Shown piece by piece: positions 48,717 through 56,868 of a stretch of DNA of 64,000 bases. A program made the translations under genes and the position numbers. The stretch covers positions 1 to 64,000 of the forward strand of contig DATLYE010000027.1 in assembly GCA_035575135.1 (NCBI GenBank), written 5' to 3'. The number at the start of each line of letters is the position of its first letter. Positions within the stretch are counted from its first letter, which is position 1. Origin of the DNA: JANWXD01 sp035575135. GTDB taxonomy: Bacteria > Acidobacteriota > Terriglobia > Bryobacterales > Bryobacteraceae. A model generated the notes under the pieces. That model was given only the letters and a program-made list of their open reading frames with translations, made no database searches and had not been told where the DNA came from.

Positions 48717-49808
48717 TTATTCTAAACGGCCCTCCTCGAGCTGCCGGAGCGCCCATCGGGCATGCTCCGCAACGAGGGGATCCGGGTGCGCGGCCAGGCG
48801 TTCGAGAGCGGGACGGAATTCCGGACGTCGCGCGTTTCCCATGGCCACGGCGACGTTTCGCACAAAGCCGCGGTACCGGGCGCGGGCGACGGCTGTATCC
48901 CCGAACCGGCGGCGGAACTCCTCTTCGCTCAGTCCGGCAAGTTCTTCGAGGGGCGGTGCGGCGTGTGCGGGCTGGAATTCGGGGGCCGCGCTGTACGGTG
49001 CCCTGCGATTCCAGGGGCAGACGTCCTGGCAGATGTCGCAGCCGAAGACGTGGCGCCCCAGGGCGCCGCGGTGTTCGTCCGGGATGGGGCCCCGCAGCTC
49101 GATGGTCAGGTAGGAAATGCAGAGGCGCGAGTCGAGCGCCCACGCGGGTCCCTCGGCTCGTCCGGTGGGCACGATCGCCTGGGTCGGACAGGCCTCGATG
49201 CAACGCGTGCAGCTGCCGCAGCGGTCAGGTGGCGGCCCTGAGTCCGGCTCGATTTCGATGGCGACCAGCAGTTCGCCCAGAAAAAACCAGGATCCGCGCG
49301 GTTGGTTGATGAGGCAGGTGTTCTTGCCGATCCAACCCAGGCCGGCCCGGCGCGCCAAAGCGCGTTCGAGCAGCGGTGCGGTGTCCACGCAGATCTTCCA
49401 CTGGAACGGGCCGCACTCCTGTTCCAGGCGCGCTGCCAGGCGCTCGAGTCCGCGGCGCAGCACGGCGTGGTAGTCTTGGCCCCAGGCGTAGCGCGAGATC
49501 CAGCTCCGGTCCGGCTCGGTGGCCTGGATCGAAGAAGGGCCGGGGGTGTGATACAGTTTGCCGACGCAAATGACCGAGCGTGCCTCCGGCAGCAGCGAAC
49601 GGGGATCGGCACGCATCTCGGCGCGCCGACCGGTGAGGTAGGCCATCTCCCCGGCCATGCCTTTCGCCAGCCATTCCCGGAAGAAGTCGGCTTCGGGGAC
49701 CGGCGCAGCCGGAGCCACGCCGGCCAGTTCGAAACCGCACTCCTGAGCCAACAGGCGAACGCGTGCGGCGGTCAAAGAGGTGGGCCCGGACTGGATCTGG
49801 ACCGGCAT
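48717..49808 (-). CDS. queG: Epoxyqueuosine reductase
   Basis: 363 residues. Cobalamin and iron-sulfur enzyme for the last step of tRNA queuosine synthesis. N-terminal cobalamin-binding domain with YHTPG, RYAWGQDYHAVLRRGLERLA and the catalytic Asp in KICVDTAPLLERALARRAGL. Two 4Fe-4S sites: CGSCTRCIEACPTQAI and FGCDICQDVCPWNRRA. The C-terminal HEAT-like repeats (VRNVAVAMGNARRPEFRPAL, EHARWALRQLEEG) bind tRNA. An AGGA lies before ATG 49808. No other queuosine genes are visible in the window. Confidence 0.95.
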   Translation of the reverse strand: MPVQIQSGPTSLTAARVRLLAQECGFELAGVAPAAPVPEADFFREWLAKGMAGEMAYLTGRRAEMRADPRSLLPEARSVICVGKLYHTPGPSSIQATEPDRSWISRYAWGQDYHAVLRRGLERLAARLEQECGPFQWKICVDTAPLLERALARRAGLGWIGKNTCLINQPRGSWFFLGELLVAIEIEPDSGPPPDRCGSCTRCIEACPTQAIVPTGRAEGPAWALDSRLCISYLTIELRGPIPDEHRGALGRHVFGCDICQDVCPWNRRAPYSAAPEFQPAHAAPPLEELAGLSEEEFRRRFGDTAVARARYRGFVRNVAVAMGNARRPEFRPALERLAAHPDPLVAEHARWALRQLEEGRLE

Positions 49809-49885
49809 GGGAATCCTACGGGGCGACGTGTCTCCCAGTCATGATATCCGGAACGGGCGTAGGTTGAGGAGGCGACCGACTGTAA

Positions 49886-50023
49886 CTCCTCCACCCGTTT
49901 CCTCGCCCGCCGGCTCAGCCCGTAGCGCTTATGCCGCGTCGTCCATTCATCCACCGCAGTGCAGCGGCCGCTGTCATTGCTGGCCGCATGCAGCGTCACC
50001 CGCAGCTGCCTCAGCCGCCCCAC
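49886..50023 (-). pseudogene. Fragment of an IS5-like DDE transposase C-terminus
   Basis: The minus strand encodes a stretch with SNDSGRCTAVDEWTTRHKRY and GLSRRARKRVEE. This matches the pattern (N-x-S-G-R-x-S-A-[IV]-D-x-x-T-T-R-H-x-x-Y-x-[IV]-S-x-x-x-R-K-R-[IV]-E-E) that precedes the conserved FGW of IS5-family transposases. The similarity stops at the second Glu, and neither the DDE core nor the remaining tail is present. It is a relic, 56 bases upstream of the NfnBA fusion gene. The call rests on motif memory. Confidence 0.62.
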
Positions 50024-50057
50024 GCAGGCGTCTCAGTGAGGAAGTTTTTCAGTGTCC

Positions 50058-50066
50058 TGTTAGAAT
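50058..50066 (+). promoter_or_regulatory. Extended -10 promoter of the Nfn fusion gene
   Basis: TGTTAGAAT, identical to the metY box. ATG 50080 is 13 bases further and has no ribosome site. It lies in the 56 bases between the transposase relic and the gene. Confidence 0.5.
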
Positions 50067-50079
50067 GGAATTTCGGATT

Positions 50080-52425
50080 ATGAGTAACGAAAATCCTCAT
50101 ATCGCTGTGGCTCCGCCCGCGCAAGTCCGGATCAAGCGCACTCCGAAGGCCCCCAGGCAGCCCATGCCGCTTTTGGACCATCACCTGCGCGTCACTACCG
50201 CACGCGAAGTGGCCCTCGGCTTTACACTCGAGCAGGCGAGGGCTGAGGCGCTCCGGTGTCTGGACTGCCGCGAGCCGAAATGCGTGTCCGCCTGCCCGCT
50301 CCACATTGACATCAAGGGCTTCATCGCTCGCATCGTCGAAGGTGATTATCTGGGCGCGGCGGAAAAGATCTTCGAGCGAAGCCCGTTTCCCGGCATCTGC
50401 GGGCGCGTTTGCCAGAAGGAGCTCTATTGCGAGAAAGAGTGCCTGCTTGGCAACCCCAAGACGAAACTCGAGCCGGTGGCAATCGGTGCGCTGGAACGCT
50501 TCGCAGCGGATTACTACCGGCGGTCCGGCGAATCTCGGTTGCCCCCAGTGCCGCCGTGGAATGGAGTGCGTGTGGCGTTAGTTGGTAGCGGTCCCGCTTC
50601 GTTGATCACCGCCTTCGACTTGGTGCGCAAAGGTTACAAAGTTACGATCCTGGAGGCGCTGCACGAGCTGGGCGGCGTCCTGGTTTACGGGATCCCGCCC
50701 TTCCGCCTCCCGCGAGAAATTATCCGCGAGGAACTGGAGCACCTCCGCGCCATGGGCGTCGAATTCCGCACGGATTTTATTGTGGGTAAGACGTGCACGC
50801 TGCAAGAACTATTCGACTCCGGTTTCGACGCTGTATTTCTCGGAACCGGCGCAGGTTTGCCTCACTTGATGGGGATTCCGGGCGAGAACTTGGTCGGCGT
50901 TTATACGGCTAACGAGTTTCTCACCCGGATCAACCTGATGAAAGCCTACGAGTTTCCTGCCAGCGACACGCCCGTGCGTGTGGGCGCTCGCTGCATTGTG
51001 GTGGGCGGCGGCAATTCCGCCATGGACGCTGCCCGTTGGGCGCGCCGGCTGGGCAGCGAGTCCATCATCATGTTCCGGCGGGGCCGTGCGGAGCTGCGCG
51101 CCCGTGCGGAAGAAATCGAGCACGCAGAAGAGGAGGGCGTAAAGTTCGAATTCCTCGCCGTACCTGTTCGGATCCTGGGCGATGAACAGGGCTTTGTTCG
51201 CGAAGTGGAATGCATCCGCATGCGCCTGGGCGAGCCCGACGAGACCGGCCGCCCGGCGCCTATTCCGATCCCTGGCTCGGAGTTCCGCATGCCGGTCGAC
51301 ACAATCGTGATGGCGATCGGCCAGAGCCCCAACCCCACCGTTCAGCGGAGCACGCCGGAACTCGTCACGGAACGGGGTAAGGTTGTCGTGGACGAATCGG
51401 GTCGCACGAGCCTGCCGCGAGTCTTCGCCGGCGGTGACGTCGTGCGCGGGGGTTCTACCGTCATCTTGGCGATGCGCGACGGCCGCACCGCTGCGGAGGC
51501 CATCGATTCTCTGCTGCGCGGGGAGCGCCGCTCCCAAATGCGTCCCAGGCGCGAGAGCGTGCTGGCGACCCTGGCGACATCGGAATTCCGCGTCCTCAGT
51601 AAGCGCCGTCTCACGCCCGATATTTCGTGGCTGGAGGTTCATGCCCCGGCCATCGCTGCTCACGGCAAGCCGGGCCAGTTCGTCATCGTGCGGCCGACGC
51701 CCGCCAGCGAGCGAATCCCCTTGACGCTGGTCGAGGGCGACCCCGGGCGCGGGACCATCGTACTCGTAGTTCAGGCCGTGGGCAAGACCTCTCGGCTGAC
51801 GGCCGATCTGGAACCGGGGCAGCAACTTGCCGGCGTACTCGGCCCCTTGGGTTCGCCTGCCACCATCCAGCACCTCGGCGAGGTACTCTGCGTGGCCGGC
51901 GGGGTGGGCGTGGCCGAAGTGCTTCCGGTGGCGCGGGCGTTTCGCGAGGCCGGTAACCACGTAACCGTACTGTGCGGTGCGCGCTCGCGCGATCTCGTCA
52001 TTCTGGAGGACGAGCTGCGCGCGGCTGCGGATGAAATCCTGTGGGCCACCGACGACGGCTCTTATGGCTTCCGAGGCACCGTCGTAGACCTGATGCGGCA
52101 CTGGCGTAGCTCGCGCCAGGAGCCGCCTGCCACGGTCCACGTGATCGGCCCCATCCCCATGATGCGCGCCGCTGCCGAACTGACGCGACAGTGGGGCGTG
52201 CGCACGTTCGCCAGCCTGAATCCGATCATGCTGGACGGCACCGGCATGTGCGGTGGTTGCCGCGTCACCGTGGGCGAAAAGGTGAAATTCGCCTGCGTGG
52301 ACGGCCCCGAGTTCGACGCTCATCTGGTGGACTTTGAGGAGCTGGCCCGTCGTAACCGCGCCTACGTCGAACAGGAACGGCGGGTCTATGAAGAGCACCT
52401 TTGCCGCATCGGCTTGGGCCGGTGA
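50080..52425 (+). CDS. Fused NADH-dependent ferredoxin:NADP oxidoreductase (NfnB-NfnA order)
   Basis: 781 residues; ATG 50080 fits the promoter. Residues 1 to about 490 are GltD/NfnB-like: CLDCREPKCVSACPLHIDIK, CGRVCQKELYCEKECLLG, the FAD loop VALVGSGPASLITAFDLVRK, the NADPH loop CIVVGGGNSAMDAARWARR and LPRVFAGGDVVRGGSTVILA. From about 505 the protein is FNR/NfnA-like: GKPGQFVIVRPTPASERIPL, LCVAGGVGVAEVLPVARAF and a 2Fe-2S site D-x4-C-x2-C-x11-C in LDGTGMCGGCRVTVG ... FACVDG. The Asp in place of the first Cys is the NfnA hallmark and differs from PyrK. Expected role: flavin-based electron bifurcation or sulfide/ferredoxin-linked NADPH formation. Confidence 0.88.
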   Translation: MSNENPHIAVAPPAQVRIKRTPKAPRQPMPLLDHHLRVTTAREVALGFTLEQARAEALRCLDCREPKCVSACPLHIDIKGFIARIVEGDYLGAAEKIFERSPFPGICGRVCQKELYCEKECLLGNPKTKLEPVAIGALERFAADYYRRSGESRLPPVPPWNGVRVALVGSGPASLITAFDLVRKGYKVTILEALHELGGVLVYGIPPFRLPREIIREELEHLRAMGVEFRTDFIVGKTCTLQELFDSGFDAVFLGTGAGLPHLMGIPGENLVGVYTANEFLTRINLMKAYEFPASDTPVRVGARCIVVGGGNSAMDAARWARRLGSESIIMFRRGRAELRARAEEIEHAEEEGVKFEFLAVPVRILGDEQGFVREVECIRMRLGEPDETGRPAPIPIPGSEFRMPVDTIVMAIGQSPNPTVQRSTPELVTERGKVVVDESGRTSLPRVFAGGDVVRGGSTVILAMRDGRTAAEAIDSLLRGERRSQMRPRRESVLATLATSEFRVLSKRRLTPDISWLEVHAPAIAAHGKPGQFVIVRPTPASERIPLTLVEGDPGRGTIVLVVQAVGKTSRLTADLEPGQQLAGVLGPLGSPATIQHLGEVLCVAGGVGVAEVLPVARAFREAGNHVTVLCGARSRDLVILEDELRAAADEILWATDDGSYGFRGTVVDLMRHWRSSRQEPPATVHVIGPIPMMRAAAELTRQWGVRTFASLNPIMLDGTGMCGGCRVTVGEKVKFACVDGPEFDAHLVDFEELARRNRAYVEQERRVYEEHLCRIGLGR

Positions 52426-52664
52426 TCCCTTTGGCGTGACGGCGCCTCAGTCCCGGCGTCAAGCTCGGGCGACTTCGGTGGAGTAATCCAAACACCTCCT
52501 CCGTGTAGCGAAGGGACACGATTCTGCGGGTCAGCAAGGGTCAGCCCGACCGCCTCCGACGCTGCCGGCTCACTCGACGGTCAGGGATGAAACGATGATG
52601 CCGCGCTCGCGCGAGTAAGCTCAATCTGCCCCTGCCTTTCCAGGCGAGGCTTTTCAGCAGGCAG
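52426..52664. other. Intergenic stretch without a recognised gene
   Basis: Between the convergent Nfn fusion and FAD oxidoreductase genes. I see a short direct repeat GGGTCAGC (twice, near 52527-52545) and no convincing reading frame, terminator or RNA gene. Confidence 0.5.
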
Positions 52665-53822
52665 CTAGAGCACCGCGGTTTCCTCGAGGAGGCGGCCTTC
52701 GGCAAAACGGGCCACAGAAAGGACATCCGCCTCAATGAGATCCGTTTTACCCCGCACAATCAGATCACTCACGATGCGCCCTGTGGCGGGCGAGTGCATG
52801 ACACCGTGACCGCTGAAGCCGTTGGCAAGGTAAAAGCCCGGCACTTCCGGCACGGGCCCGAGAACGGCGTGATGGTCCGGAGTCACCTCGTACAGCCCTG
52901 CCCAGGCACGCCTGGGATTCACTTCCAGGTTCTCGAAAGCCGGAACTCGATGGACCGCCCGCGTCAGGATCTTCTCGATGAAGTCAGGGTCAAAACTGGT
53001 TTTGAACCCCGGGGTTTCTTCGGGATCGTTCCAGGCCATCAGCAGCCCCAGTCCTTCCCGGCGAAAGTGAAAGCCGTTGGTCATGTCAATGATCATGGGG
53101 AAGCGCTCGGGAAGGCCGGGAAAAGGTTCCGTCGGCACGAGCATTCGCCGCAACGGCACGACGGGGAGTTCGATGCCGGCCATACGCGCCACCTCCGCCG
53201 CCCACGGCCCGGCCGCGTTGACTACGGTACGCGTGGCCACGCTCCCGGCCGTCGTCTCGACGCCGGCAACTCCCCGGGCGTCCACCGTGACGCCGGTCAC
53301 CTCCACTCCCCGCCACAGCCGGGCGCCGTCGCCAAGCGCCGCGTTCATGAACCCCGTCATGACGCTGTGTGGGTCCACGAAGCCGTCCGTGGGGCAGTAG
53401 CTGCCTCCGACAATATCGTCCGCCCGCAACAGAGGGAAAAACTTCACCACGTCCTCGGGAGCCAGAAGTTCCACGTTCGTCAAGCCCAGTGCCCGCTGGC
53501 GTTCCTGATTGGCGCGCAGGTAGGCCAGGTGGGCCGGGCTTGTGGCGATGAACAGATAGCCGTGGGGCTTGTAGCCGGAAGAGTGGCCTGTCAGCTCCTC
53601 GAACCGCCGGAAGACCTCGATGGAGTACAGCGACATCCGGATGTTGACCGCCGTGGCAAACTGCGCGCGCACGCCGCCCATGCTCTTGCCCGTGGAGCCC
53701 AGACCCTGCTGGGTCTCCCGTTCGATCACGAGCACGTTGCGGCAGCCGGCCTGAGTCAGGTGCCAGGCAATGCTCGAGCCGACAATGCCCGCGCCGATGA
53801 TGACAACGTCAGCCGTCTCCAC
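52665..53822 (-). CDS. FAD-dependent oxidoreductase, DAO family (sarcosine oxidase beta-like)
   Basis: 385 residues from GTG 53822. FAD loop ADVVIIGAGIVGSSIAWHLT at the N-terminus, then STGKSMGGVRAQFATAVNIR, PTDGFVDPHSVMTGFMNAAL, VVNAAGPWAAEVARMAGIEL and the C-terminal FYLANGFSGHGVMHSPATGR. This set fits sarcosine/dimethylglycine oxidase-type and proline dehydrogenase-like flavoenzymes that oxidise secondary amines. Substrate not deducible. A minus-strand TATACT (53836-53831) sits 8 bases before the GTG, so the mRNA may be leaderless. It follows the cysteine operon on the same strand. Confidence 0.88.
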   Translation of the reverse strand: METADVVIIGAGIVGSSIAWHLTQAGCRNVLVIERETQQGLGSTGKSMGGVRAQFATAVNIRMSLYSIEVFRRFEELTGHSSGYKPHGYLFIATSPAHLAYLRANQERQRALGLTNVELLAPEDVVKFFPLLRADDIVGGSYCPTDGFVDPHSVMTGFMNAALGDGARLWRGVEVTGVTVDARGVAGVETTAGSVATRTVVNAAGPWAAEVARMAGIELPVVPLRRMLVPTEPFPGLPERFPMIIDMTNGFHFRREGLGLLMAWNDPEETPGFKTSFDPDFIEKILTRAVHRVPAFENLEVNPRRAWAGLYEVTPDHHAVLGPVPEVPGFYLANGFSGHGVMHSPATGRIVSDLIVRGKTDLIEADVLSVARFAEGRLLEETAVL

Positions 53823-53859
53823 GCTTGCAGAGTATACTTCGTCTGCGCGGCGCTGCGCG

Positions 53860-55305
53860 TCAGTATTTGGGAACGGAGGGATCTACCTTGTCGCTCCAGG
53901 CCAGGATGCCGCCTTTCATGTTTTTCACCTTGCGGAATCCGGCCTGGCGGAGAAAGTCCACGGCCTTTGCGCTCCGGACGCCGCTGCGGCAATGGGCGAT
54001 GATCTCGTCGGCGGAGTCCAGTTCGTGGACCCGCCGCGGCAGTTCGCCGAGCGGAATCAGCCGCGCGCCGGGGATGCGGCAGATCTGATACTCGTGCGGT
54101 TCGCGGACGTCAATCAGCACGAACCGTTCGCCGCGATCCATCTTCGCCTTGACCTCGACCGGGTCAATCTCCCACTCCGACAAGCCCGGCTGCGGCGCGG
54201 GCTCATGGCGCGGAATGCCGCAGAACTGCTCGTAATCTATCAGCTCGCGAATCGTGGGATGGTCGCCGCAGACCGGGCAGTCCGCGTTACGGCGCAGCTT
54301 GAGTTCGCGGAAGCGCATGGCCAGGGCGTCGTAGAGCAGAAGCCGCCCCACCAGCGGCTCCCCCTTGCCGAGGATCAACTTGACCGTTTCGGTGGCCTGG
54401 ATGACGCCAATCAGGCCGGGCAGAATACCCAGCACGCCGCCTTCGGCGCAGCTGGGAACCAGTCCGGGCGGGGGCGGCTCGGGGTAGAGGCAGCGATAGC
54501 AAGGCCCGCCCGGATAGGCAAACACGGTGGCCTGGCCCTCAAAGCGGAAGATCGAGCCGTAGACGTTCGGCTTGCCCAGCAACACGCAGGCGTCGTTGAC
54601 CAGGTAGCGGGTCGGAAAGTTGTCGGTGCCGTCCACGACGATGTCGTAGTCTTTGAGGATCTCCAGCGCGTTCTCGCTCGACAGCCGCACTTCGTGGGGC
54701 ACCAGCTCGACGTGCGGATTGATGTCGCGCATGCGCTCCATGGCCGAGTCGAGCTTTTTCCGGCCGACATCCTTGGTGCCGTGGATGACCTGGCGCTGCA
54801 GGTTGGTCAGATCCACGACATCGAAGTCCACCAGCCCGATGCGGCCGACGCCCGCTGCCGCCAGGTAGAGTCCGAGCGGCGCCCCGAGGCCGCCGGTTCC
54901 CACCAGCAGCACACTGGCGCTCTTGAGTTTGAGCTGTCCCTCCATGCCCACCTCGGGCATGATCAAATGGCGGCTGTAGCGCAGGATCTCTTCGTTGGAC
55001 AGCGAGACCGGCGGCGCCGCCGTCGCGGCCGGGCTTCCGCCGGCGATGCTCGGCACGATCGAGATCGTGTCCTGGTCCTTGACCGGGGTCTGCTCCCGGT
55101 TCAGATAGCGGATGTCTTCGTCATTGACGTAGACGTTGACGAAGCTCCGGAGTTTGCCTTCCTCGTTGTACAGATGGCGCCGCAGTTCGGCGTACTGGCG
55201 CGTGAGGGTCTCCAGAATCTCCCCCACGGTGGCGCCGCTGACCTCGACGCTCTCCTTCTTGTCCACGTACTGCCGCAGCGGCGTAGGGATCAACACTTTA
55301 GCCAT
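53860..55305 (-). CDS. Fusion: CysO/MoaD-like sulfur carrier + MoeB-type E1 + rhodanese
   Basis: 481 residues. Residues 1-90 are a ubiquitin-fold sulfur carrier ending ISIVPSIAGG, like mycobacterial CysO, but the GG (89-90) is internal. After a short Ala/Pro linker, 101-370 is an adenylating enzyme: LRYSRHLIMPEVGMEGQLKL, GTGGLG (136-141), DFDVVDLTNLQRQVIHG, DGTDNFPTRYLVND, and zinc cysteines CYRC (269, 272) and CPVC (343, 346). Residues 375-481 are a rhodanese with active Cys439 in HCRSGVRS. The parts would activate the carrier and load sulfur. The ATG overlaps the JAMM gene by 8 bases. Confidence 0.93.
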   Translation of the reverse strand: MAKVLIPTPLRQYVDKKESVEVSGATVGEILETLTRQYAELRRHLYNEEGKLRSFVNVYVNDEDIRYLNREQTPVKDQDTISIVPSIAGGSPAATAAPPVSLSNEEILRYSRHLIMPEVGMEGQLKLKSASVLLVGTGGLGAPLGLYLAAAGVGRIGLVDFDVVDLTNLQRQVIHGTKDVGRKKLDSAMERMRDINPHVELVPHEVRLSSENALEILKDYDIVVDGTDNFPTRYLVNDACVLLGKPNVYGSIFRFEGQATVFAYPGGPCYRCLYPEPPPPGLVPSCAEGGVLGILPGLIGVIQATETVKLILGKGEPLVGRLLLYDALAMRFRELKLRRNADCPVCGDHPTIRELIDYEQFCGIPRHEPAPQPGLSEWEIDPVEVKAKMDRGERFVLIDVREPHEYQICRIPGARLIPLGELPRRVHELDSADEIIAHCRSGVRSAKAVDFLRQAGFRKVKNMKGGILAWSDKVDPSVPKY

Positions 55306-55738
55306 AGCGTGCTCCTGAATTCGGATAGATGAGTTCCTCGCGTACCGCGTGGGTCTGATCGGCGTCGGGCAGCCAGCAGTTGGCGTGGTCGAAGCGCCCG
55401 CCGCGAATCGAGAGCACCACGAACGAGTACCAGGGGCAGGAATTCTTCAGATCGGTCTCCGAGAAATAGGCGTCGCAGTCCGGGTGGGAATGATAGATGC
55501 CGATCAAGCCCATGCCGCGGCGGCGGGCCTCGCGCTCGGCGCGCAGGAGGTCCTCGGGGCGCAGTTCGTACCGCGTCCGTCGCGGTCCGGTGGCGACGTT
55601 CTCGAGCGGCACGGCCTCCTTGACCACCTTACCGGCTCCGTCCGCCGTGCCGAGCATGGCGCCGCAGCACTCTTCCGGATACGCCCGCTCGGCGTGGGCG
55701 ACCATCGTCTCCCAGGCTTCCTTTTCAATCTGAATCAT
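55298..55738 (-). CDS. JAMM/MPN+ metalloprotease (Mec-like)
   Basis: 146 residues. The complete JAMM zinc site is visible: Glu23 in YPEECCGAML, then His83, His85, Ser93 and Asp96 in GIYHSHPDCDAYFSETD, spacing HxHx7SxxD. In Mycobacterium the homologue Mec removes cysteine from the carrier CysO. Here the gene lies between the cysteine synthase (14-base overlap upstream) and the carrier/E1/rhodanese fusion (8-base overlap downstream), which strongly supports the same job. It could also cut the carrier free from the fusion after the internal GG. Confidence 0.93.
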   Translation of the reverse strand: MIQIEKEAWETMVAHAERAYPEECCGAMLGTADGAGKVVKEAVPLENVATGPRRTRYELRPEDLLRAEREARRRGMGLIGIYHSHPDCDAYFSETDLKNSCPWYSFVVLSIRGGRFDHANCWLPDADQTHAVREELIYPNSGARYG

Positions 55739-56681
55739 TCCAGAAAGGTTCGCTCAAATATTTTGCCGCACCGTCCGGCAGGATCGTCACGATCATACCG
55801 CTCCGGCCTTCCTCTACCAGTCTCCGGCCGACCTGGCGGGCGGCCACCACGTTGGCGCCCGAAGAGATCCCCACCAGCAATCCCTCCTCCCGCGCCAGGC
55901 GCCGGCACATCGCGTAGGCATCCTCGGTTTCGATCCACAGGTTGTCGTCCGCAACGGAAGGATCGTAGATTCCGGGGACGATGGCGGTGGGCATGTGTTT
56001 GAGACCCTCCATGCCGTGGAAACCGGAGGAAGGCTGGGCGGAGATGCACCGAACGTGGGGCAAGTCACGCTTGAGCCGCCGCGATGTGCCCACGAAGGTG
56101 CCGCTCGTTCCCATGCAGGCCACGAAATGCGTGATCCGTCCCTGGCTTTGCCGCAAAATCTCGACCGCCGTCGTCTCATAATGCGCCTTCCAGTTTGCGG
56201 GGTTGTTGTACTGATCCGGATAGAAGTACAGTTCCGGGTTGGCCTCGTAGATTTCGCGGCACTTGCGGATGGCGCCGTCGGAGCCTTCCGCCGGGTCGGT
56301 GAAGATCATCTCGGCGCCGTAGGCCTTGAGCATGCGCTTGCGCTCATCGGAGGCGTTGCGCGGCAAGCAGAGGCGCACGCGGTAGCCCCGGATGGCGCCG
56401 ATCATGGCGTAGGCCAACCCGGTGTTGCCACTGGTGGCGTCCAGAATGATCTTGTCCGGCGTGAGCAGGCCCGTCCGCTCGCCGTCCAGGATCATGCTCA
56501 GGCCGGCACGGTCCTTGACCGAGCCGCCGGGGTTGAAGAATTCGGCCTTGGCCCAGATTTCGACCCCCGGCAGGTCGGCCGCGATCTTCTCAAGCCGGAC
56601 GAGCGGCGTGTTGCCGATCTGTTCGAGGATCGAGCTCGTTGCGGGACGCGAAATCTTTGGGTGAGCCACAGCCGGCAGCAT
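55725..56681 (-). CDS. cysM: PLP-dependent cysteine synthase (CysM-like)
   Basis: 318 residues from ATG 56681; a longer start at 56726 is excluded because the promoter at 56737-56708 would begin transcription after it. Fold-type II PLP enzyme: SILEQIGNTPLVRLEKIA, the lysine in EFFNPGGSVKDRAGLSMI, DATSGNTGLAYAMIGAIRGY, HFVACMGTSGTFVGTSRRLK and GLLVGISSGANVVAARQ. Co-transcription with a JAMM protease and a CysO-type carrier points to carrier-thiocarboxylate rather than free sulfide as sulfur donor. The acceptor may be O-phosphoserine, as in Mycobacterium, or O-acetylserine. Confidence 0.9.
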   Translation of the reverse strand: MLPAVAHPKISRPATSSILEQIGNTPLVRLEKIAADLPGVEIWAKAEFFNPGGSVKDRAGLSMILDGERTGLLTPDKIILDATSGNTGLAYAMIGAIRGYRVRLCLPRNASDERKRMLKAYGAEMIFTDPAEGSDGAIRKCREIYEANPELYFYPDQYNNPANWKAHYETTAVEILRQSQGRITHFVACMGTSGTFVGTSRRLKRDLPHVRCISAQPSSGFHGMEGLKHMPTAIVPGIYDPSVADDNLWIETEDAYAMCRRLAREEGLLVGISSGANVVAARQVGRRLVEEGRSGMIVTILPDGAAKYLSEPFWNDSD

Positions 56682-56707
56682 GCAAACAGGAACCGCCCCT
56701 CGCAACC

Positions 56708-56737
56708 ATTGTACGAATCCCCCCATTCTCCGGTCAA
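56708..56737 (-). promoter_or_regulatory. Sigma-70 promoter of the cysteine operon
   Basis: Minus strand: -35 TTGACC (56737-56732), 18-base spacer, -10 TACAAT (56713-56708). Predicted start near 56701, 20 bases before ATG 56681. Confidence 0.75.
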
Positions 56738-56802
56738 CATTGAGGGAATGCCATCGTGCTCAGCCGGTTGTTGACCGCTCAGGATTTGGGCACAATAGCA
56801 CG

Positions 56803-56868
56803 ATGTGGCGCGGCTGGCGCGAGGCGGCCGGATCACGGGCTCCGGCGATCTGGCAAGCGGGCTTATGA
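56803..56868 (+). CDS. Possible 21-residue upstream reading frame
   Basis: ATG 56803 opens a 21-codon frame beginning MWRGWREAAG, and its TGA overlaps the ATG of the following membrane-protein gene (ATGA at 56865-56868). A promoter guess (TTGTTG 56768-56773, 17 bases, CACAAT 56791-56796) would put the transcription start at or near this ATG. It could be a leader peptide that couples translation, or chance. Confidence 0.3.
   Translation: MWRGWREAAGSRAPAIWQAGL

Noticed and set aside
47530..49203. A long N-terminal extension of the TPR protein
   Set aside because: The extra 166 codons lie inside queG and look like shadow translation (Arg/Pro-rich). A clean signal peptide starts at ATG 48705.
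49780..50079. An N-terminal extension of the Nfn fusion protein
   Set aside because: The extra 100 codons run through the transposase relic on the other strand and lack any conserved domain; the promoter and Cys-cluster spacing favour ATG 50080.
56682..56726. An upstream start for cysM at 56726
   Set aside because: The TTGACC-18-TACAAT promoter would start transcription downstream of it, and the extra residues do not resemble family members.
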